Assembly: GCF_023101205.1 (NCBI RefSeq)
Contig: NZ_CP078078.1
Span: 3,543,411-3,607,410, forward strand
Reading direction: 5' to 3'
Source of the DNA: Microbacterium aurugineum
GTDB taxonomy: Bacteria; Actinomycetota; Actinomycetes; Actinomycetales; Microbacteriaceae
DNA: 64,000 bases
Part shown: positions 60,192 through 64,000 of the stretch, one piece after another
Numbering within the stretch: the stretch's first letter is position 1
Layout: each line of letters begins with the position of its first letter
Notes under the pieces: generated by a model
What the model saw: the letters and a program-made list of their open reading frames with translations, nothing else
What the model was told of the DNA's origin: nothing
Databases searched by the model: none
Position numbers and translations under genes: made by a program

Positions 60192-61034
60192 GTGGCTGAA
60201 CTCGTCATGGCCGCCGCGACCCCGCACAACCCGTTGCTGTGGCGGGCGATGCGCGAGCCGATGCCCGATGATCTGGTCGCGGTCGAGGCGAACTTCCGGC
60301 GCATCCGCGAGGCCATCGCCGATGCCGGAGTCGACACGCTCATCGTGCTCGGCACCGATCACGTGCGCCAGTTCTTCTCCGACAACTCGCCTGCGTTCAT
60401 CGTCGGCCGGGCTGCGTCGTACCACGGGACCTACGAGAACGAGGTGCGCACCTTCGGCATGGAGTACGCCGAGCTGACCGGCAGCCCCGAGCTGGCGACG
60501 CAGATCACCGGCCGCGAGGTGCTGCCCGAGACGATCGACTTCTCGGTGTCGCACGAGTGGCGCCTCGACCACAGCTTCGTGCTCCCGTTGCAGTACGTGC
60601 GGCCCGAGCTCGACCTGCCGATCGTGCCGATCCATGCGAACTCGATCCTGCCGCCGTTGCCGACCGCCGCGCGCTTCGCCGCTCTCGGGCACTACCTGCG
60701 CACCGCGGTGGAGTCGTGGGACAACGATGCGAGGGTGGGGCTGCTCACCTCGGGGCACATGGCCACAGACGTCGGGGGACCGCGCACGTTCAACGGCTCC
60801 CCCGATCCCGAGTTCGATGCCGAGGCCGTCGCCTGGATGCGTGACGGCGACCTCGAAGGAGCGATCGCCGGGTGCCGCTTCGACCGGATCATGGCAGCGG
60901 GCAACGTCACCTACCAGTACGTGAACATCGTCGCCGCGCTCGCCGCGATGCAGGGTCGACCGGCGGAGCTCGCCGAGGCCACGACCTCGCGCTTCGCTTC
61001 CAGTCCTTTCTTCCTCTGGGGGGCCGCGTCGTGA
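60192..61034 (+). CDS. class III extradiol ring-cleavage dioxygenase, LigB subunit
   Basis: 280-aa LigB-type dioxygenase. Iron ligands are plausible in ATPHNPLLWR (His), LGTDHVRQFFSDN (His) and a later Glu; the acid-base His in RLDHSFVLPLQY. Opens a catechol-like or hydroxylated ring with O2. GTG 60192 follows AAGGAGCC. Its alpha-type partner overlaps it by 4 bases, the LigB-LigA order reversed relative to ligAB. Confidence 0.92.
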   Translation: MAELVMAAATPHNPLLWRAMREPMPDDLVAVEANFRRIREAIADAGVDTLIVLGTDHVRQFFSDNSPAFIVGRAASYHGTYENEVRTFGMEYAELTGSPELATQITGREVLPETIDFSVSHEWRLDHSFVLPLQYVRPELDLPIVPIHANSILPPLPTAARFAALGHYLRTAVESWDNDARVGLLTSGHMATDVGGPRTFNGSPDPEFDAEAVAWMRDGDLEGAIAGCRFDRIMAAGNVTYQYVNIVAALAAMQGRPAELAEATTSRFASSPFFLWGAAS

Positions 61035-61378
61035 GCCGATACATGATGAACAAGTTCATCCGCGCCGTCGAGATGAGCACCGCGAACGTGAACGCGTACG
61101 TGGCTGACACCGAGGGCTTCGTCGATCGTTGGCTCGCCGGAGGAGCGGGTACGGACGCCGTCGCCGACGACCGGGTGCTGACCCCGGAGGAGCGTGTCGC
61201 CTTCGTGAACCGTGACTACGGTGCGCTCTACGGCTTGGGCGCGCATCCGTATCTGCTCTGGCACTTCACGGAGGCGGTCTACGAGCACGAGTACACCGAG
61301 GGGTTCGGATGGCGTGACCTCGTGGAGCGGTATCGCGCGGCGATCATCCCGTACGGCGAGGTCGACGACATCCCCTGA
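61031..61378 (+). CDS. LigA-type subunit of the ring-cleavage dioxygenase
   Basis: 115-aa small helical subunit. MNKFIRAVEMSTANVNAYVA, LTPEERVAFVNRDYGALYGL and HPYLLWHFTEAVY match the alpha subunit of protocatechuate 4,5-dioxygenase-type enzymes, which closes the active site over the substrate. GTG 61031 within the GTGA overlap. Last gene of the operon. Confidence 0.92.
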   Translation: MSRYMMNKFIRAVEMSTANVNAYVADTEGFVDRWLAGGAGTDAVADDRVLTPEERVAFVNRDYGALYGLGAHPYLLWHFTEAVYEHEYTEGFGWRDLVERYRAAIIPYGEVDDIP

Positions 61379-61692
61379 CGTCGCCCCGCGCTGCCTCCTC
61401 GCCGGTTGGCGGTGCACCTGTCGGGAGAATCCGTCCGGAGGCGGCGTTCGAGGCTACTTTCTCCTTGCATCTGCCCAGGCTCCCGACAAGTGGACCTCGG
61501 ATGCTTTGCGCGGGCGCGACGGATGCCCCGTGGTGGGATTTCCACGGGGCATCCGCCCATTCTGCGCCGGCGTCGGGCGACGGGGAGCTGGGGGCTACGA
61601 ACCCGTCGCAATGGGGTGGGTGATGACGCGTCGGCGCACCGGTGGTGCGGGGTCTCCTCCCCCGAGGACAGCCGCACCGCCGGCGTCTCTCC
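61379..61692. other. 314-base convergent gap
   Basis: Between the LigA gene and the surface-protein gene. It holds one strong hairpin (61520-61555) and nothing else I can support. Small open stretches show no family pattern or ribosome binding site. Confidence 0.6.
61520..61555. terminator. terminator hairpin between convergent operons
   Basis: Perfect 14-bp stem CGGATGCCCCGTGG / CCACGGGGCATCCG with an 8-base loop. Serves both strands; no long U-run. Confidence 0.7.
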
Positions 61693-63183
61693 TTACGCCG
61701 ACGCTCCGCGACGTCGCAGAAGGACCGCACCTCCGAGGGCGAGCAGGATCATGGCGAGGACGATCAGTCCTGCCGGTGAGCCCCCGCCCGTCATCGCGAG
61801 CCCCGTCGACTGGCCGGTCCACGCCGCGCCCGAAGCGGTGGCGGAACCGGTCGAAGTGCCGGGGTCCGTTCCGGGGTCCGTTCCGGGGTCGGTTCCCGGG
61901 TCGGTGCCGGGGTCGGTTCCCGGGTCGGTACCGGGGTCCGTGCCCGGGTCCGTCACCGTGGCCTCGCCGAGCACCGAGATGGCGTTGCCGCCGAGCGTGA
62001 TCGGCAGGCTGATCGGCAGTGCCAGTTGGGTGCCGCCGAGGAGGCCGCCGAGACCGCTGGTGGTGATGCCGCCGGTGGTCGGGGTGGCCGGTGCGGAGGT
62101 GTTCCCGCCGGTGCCGGTGACGGTCGCGTCATCGAGCAGCGAGATCGCGTTGCCGGTCACGCCCACGGGGGCGGTGACGGGTGCGGTGATCTGGGTGCCG
62201 CCGAGGATGCCGTCGGAACCACTGGTGGTGTTCCCGCCGGTGGCCGGAGTGACCGGTGCTGCGGCTCCCTGCGTGCCCGTGCCGGTGCTGGCGCTGTCGC
62301 CGAGGAGGGAGATCGCGTTCCCCGACACCGTGATCGGTGCCGTGACGGGGGCGGTGACCTGTGTGCCGCTGCCGATGCCGTCCTCGCCGGAGGTGGCTGC
62401 GTCGGTGGGGGTGGCGGGTGCCGGTGCTGCGGCTCCCTGCGTGCCTGTACCGGTGCTGGCGCTGTCGCCGAGCAGGGAGATCGCGTTCCCCGACACCGTG
62501 ATCGGTGCCGTGACGGGGGCGACGACCTGTGTGCCGCTGCCGATGCCGTCCTCGCCGGAGGTGGCTGCGTCGGCGGGGGTGGCGGGTGCCGGTGCTGCGG
62601 CTCCCTGCGTGCCTGTACCGGTGCTGGCGCTGTCGCCGAGCAGGGAGATCGCGTTCCCCGTGACGGTGATCGGTGCGTTGACCGCGAGGAGCGCCTGCGT
62701 GCCCGAGAGCACGCCGTCCACGCCGTTCGTGGTCACGAGAGGCGCCTCGGCCGGTGTCCCGGACTGGGGAGCCGGGGTCTGGGGAGCCGCGGCCGGGGCG
62801 CTGGTCGAGGCGCTGTCGTCGACCAGACTCACCGCGTTGTTCGACACGGTGACGGGAAGGTTCACGGTCACCACGGCCTGGGTGCCGGATGCCGTGCCGT
62901 CCGACCCGCTGGTGACGGGTGCCGGTGCGGGTGCGGGTGCCGGTGCAGGGGCGGGTGCCGGTGCGGGCGCGGGTGCCGGTGCGGAGACGACAGTGTCGCC
63001 CAGCACCGAGATCGCGTTGCCGACGACCGTGATCGGGGCGGTGATCGCTGTCTCCGCCTGGGTGCCCGAGAGCAACCCGTCCTCTCCGGTCGTCTCGGCC
63101 GCATTGGCGGCCGTCGCACCGAGGAGCGTGATGCCCCCGGCGATGAGCGTGCCCCAGAGGGCCCGCTTGATGTACGTGCGCAT
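61693..63183 (-). CDS. chaplin-like repeat surface protein with sortase-type tail
   Basis: 496-aa exported protein. Sec signal peptide MRTYIKRALWGTLIAGGITL, cut after ATAANAA. Seven repeats of about 50 residues follow, each with an SGTQ/GGTQ start and a PITV-x-GNAISLLGD core, close to the hydrophobic core of chaplins. Alanine-proline linkers join the first repeats; a (PGTD)n wall-spanning stalk follows. The end LAMTGGG, a membrane segment and RRRGASA form an LxxTG-type sortase signal. Repeats 4 and 5 are nearly identical. Probably cell-wall-anchored and self-assembling or adhesive. ATG 63183 follows AGGAGAA. Confidence 0.82.
   Translation of the reverse strand: MRTYIKRALWGTLIAGGITLLGATAANAAETTGEDGLLSGTQAETAITAPITVVGNAISVLGDTVVSAPAPAPAPAPAPAPAPAPAPAPVTSGSDGTASGTQAVVTVNLPVTVSNNAVSLVDDSASTSAPAAAPQTPAPQSGTPAEAPLVTTNGVDGVLSGTQALLAVNAPITVTGNAISLLGDSASTGTGTQGAAAPAPATPADAATSGEDGIGSGTQVVAPVTAPITVSGNAISLLGDSASTGTGTQGAAAPAPATPTDAATSGEDGIGSGTQVTAPVTAPITVSGNAISLLGDSASTGTGTQGAAAPVTPATGGNTTSGSDGILGGTQITAPVTAPVGVTGNAISLLDDATVTGTGGNTSAPATPTTGGITTSGLGGLLGGTQLALPISLPITLGGNAISVLGEATVTDPGTDPGTDPGTDPGTDPGTDPGTDPGTDPGTSTGSATASGAAWTGQSTGLAMTGGGSPAGLIVLAMILLALGGAVLLRRRGASA
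61858..61958. repeat. 12-base tandem repeat encoding PGTD
   Basis: About eight copies of a 12-base unit (plus strand GGGTC-SGT-NCCG variants) encode the Asp-Pro-Gly-Thr stalk of the surface protein. Copy number is prone to slippage and may differ between strains. Confidence 0.75.
62924..62992. repeat. Ala-Pro dipeptide repeat tract
   Basis: Tandem 6-base units (plus strand GGTGCC/GGTGCG/GGGGCG forms) encode a run of Ala-Pro between surface repeats 1 and 2, a rigid extended linker. Confidence 0.7.
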
Positions 63184-63288
63184 GATCGTTCTCCTGACTG
63201 ATGATGGGATCGTCTGATGGGTGCGCGCGATCGACGTGCGCGCGCAGCACGGCATCTGTCGTCCCCGAAGGAACGACGTGACGGTCCG

Positions 63289-64000
63289 TCAGTCAGGAGA
63301 GACGTCGGTATCGGCGACCGGCGACGTCGGAAGAGCGTCGTCGGATGCGCCGGAGGTCCGCTCGCCAGCACGGAGCGGAGAAGGATCCACGTCGCTGAGA
63401 CGCGCGTGGGCAGCGCCTGCCCCTCCGCCGGAACCGGCGGAGGAAGACGCGGGAACAGGGCCGCCCGGGAGGGTTCCCGGGGGAGAGTTTTCGGGCCCAC
63501 CGGTGGCGTCGGCGCCGGATCCGACCGCGTCGGAAGACCCGGCCGACACTGTCGGAGCGGTCGCGACGAATGCTGCGCCGGCGAGCACCCGGGACGACGC
63601 CGAGAACGGCGCCGGTCCGGGCGCGGCCCCATCTCCGTGGGCGACCGTGGTGGCGCCGGGCGTCGAGGGCTCCACGACCACTCCGGTACCCGGTGCGGGA
63701 TCGGGTGTCGTCGGGTCCAGGGCGTCGAGCACGGGCGGGACGGTCGAATCCACCACGCCGCCGAGAACGGCTGTGGTGTCGTCGACGACGTCGACCAGGT
63801 CGTCGACGGTGGTGATCACGCCGAGATCGGTGACGAGTCCTCCGACGAGCGGAAGGCCGGCGACGGTGGCGAGGAGTGGATCGGTGATCTGCGAGACCGG
63901 TGCGTCGGAGAGCACCGCCGTGACGGGGGCGACCATGTCGTGCGCCGTCTCCGTGACCGCCTGCACGACGGGCGCTGTCACGGTGCCGACGACCGGAGTC
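63289..64000 (-). CDS. Val/Pro-rich protein, probably exported (5' end outside window)
   Basis: At least 236 residues; the frame stays open to the right edge, so the N-terminus is missing. The visible part starts in a Val/Thr-rich, weakly repetitive region (VTDLGVITTVDDLVDVVDD, VLGGVVDSTVPPVLDALDP) and turns into a long Gly/Ser/Pro-rich, low-complexity tail. No membrane segment at the C-terminus. The style resembles exported proteins that accompany chaplin-like genes. I do not recognise a family. Confidence 0.6.
   Translation of the reverse strand, partial: TPVVGTVTAPVVQAVTETAHDMVAPVTAVLSDAPVSQITDPLLATVAGLPLVGGLVTDLGVITTVDDLVDVVDDTTAVLGGVVDSTVPPVLDALDPTTPDPAPGTGVVVEPSTPGATTVAHGDGAAPGPAPFSASSRVLAGAAFVATAPTVSAGSSDAVGSGADATGGPENSPPGTLPGGPVPASSSAGSGGGAGAAHARLSDVDPSPLRAGERTSGASDDALPTSPVADTDVSPD

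Noticed and set aside
61858..62992. Possible CRISPR-like array because of regular repeats
   Set aside because: The repeats are codon-phased and encode PGTD, Ala-Pro and chaplin-like units of one protein; no spacers of constant size.
1..64000. tRNA or rRNA genes
   Set aside because: No cloverleaf with CCA-type end or rRNA core sequence was noticed by eye; a covariance search could not be run.
1..64000. Insertion sequences or prophage
   Set aside because: No transposase, integrase or phage structural gene is visible. Only small dyads and the duplicated dehydrogenase tail hint at rearrangement.

Overview
The window is high-GC DNA with GTG/TTG starts, 4-base ATGA/GTGA gene overlaps and many promoters that place the start codon at the expected transcription start (leaderless mRNAs). 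Gene order and protein style point to an actinobacterium of the Microbacteriaceae, most likely Microbacterium or a close relative. The rpsF-ssb-rpsR-rplI cluster (20.8-22.5 kb) shows that this is chromosome.

Left part (1-20.6 kb): a dipeptide-type importer cut by the left edge; a TacA/TacT-like toxin-antitoxin pair with a palindromic operator; a LysR-controlled sugar/acid-type MFS transporter plus short-chain dehydrogenase; a GNAT gene bordered by a copy of the dehydrogenase 3' end; a TetR/glycosyltransferase pair; a TetR gene divergent from two small genes with twin operators; two coupled genes of unknown function; and an Lrp/AsnC regulator next to a complete five-gene peptide importer.

Middle part (22.6-34.6 kb): a GntR regulator, then a nine-gene minus-strand operon that takes kynurenine or 3-hydroxykynurenine through 3-hydroxyanthranilate, ring cleavage, decarboxylation, oxidation, deamination and the lower meta-cleavage steps to pyruvate and acetyl-CoA. 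A divergent LysR gene and a beta-propeller-like LVIVD protein share a candidate LysR box with it.

Right part (34.7-61.4 kb): the most unusual region. It combines coenzyme F420 genes (cofE, cofC, cofD), F420-dependent glucose-6-phosphate dehydrogenase (fgd), two further luciferase-like F420 enzymes, an importer of the type proposed to carry F420-0 or its precursor, two other ABC importers, a hydantoinase-type amidohydrolase, an alpha/beta hydrolase, a zinc-type dehydrogenase, a class III CoA transferase, an ACMSD-type amidohydrolase and a LigA/LigB ring-cleavage dioxygenase. A 15-base palindromic operator, approximately TGGATMCARWATCCA, precedes every transcription unit of this set and also the gntR gene at 22.6 kb. 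I infer one GntR regulon that supplies reduced F420 and uses it to break down an aromatic or N-heterocyclic compound not identifiable from sequence.

A BrnT-like toxin/RHH antitoxin pair and an IrrE-like protein interrupt this region at 45.3-46.5 kb. The right edge holds a chaplin-like seven-repeat surface protein with a sortase-type tail and part of a second Val/Pro-rich protein.
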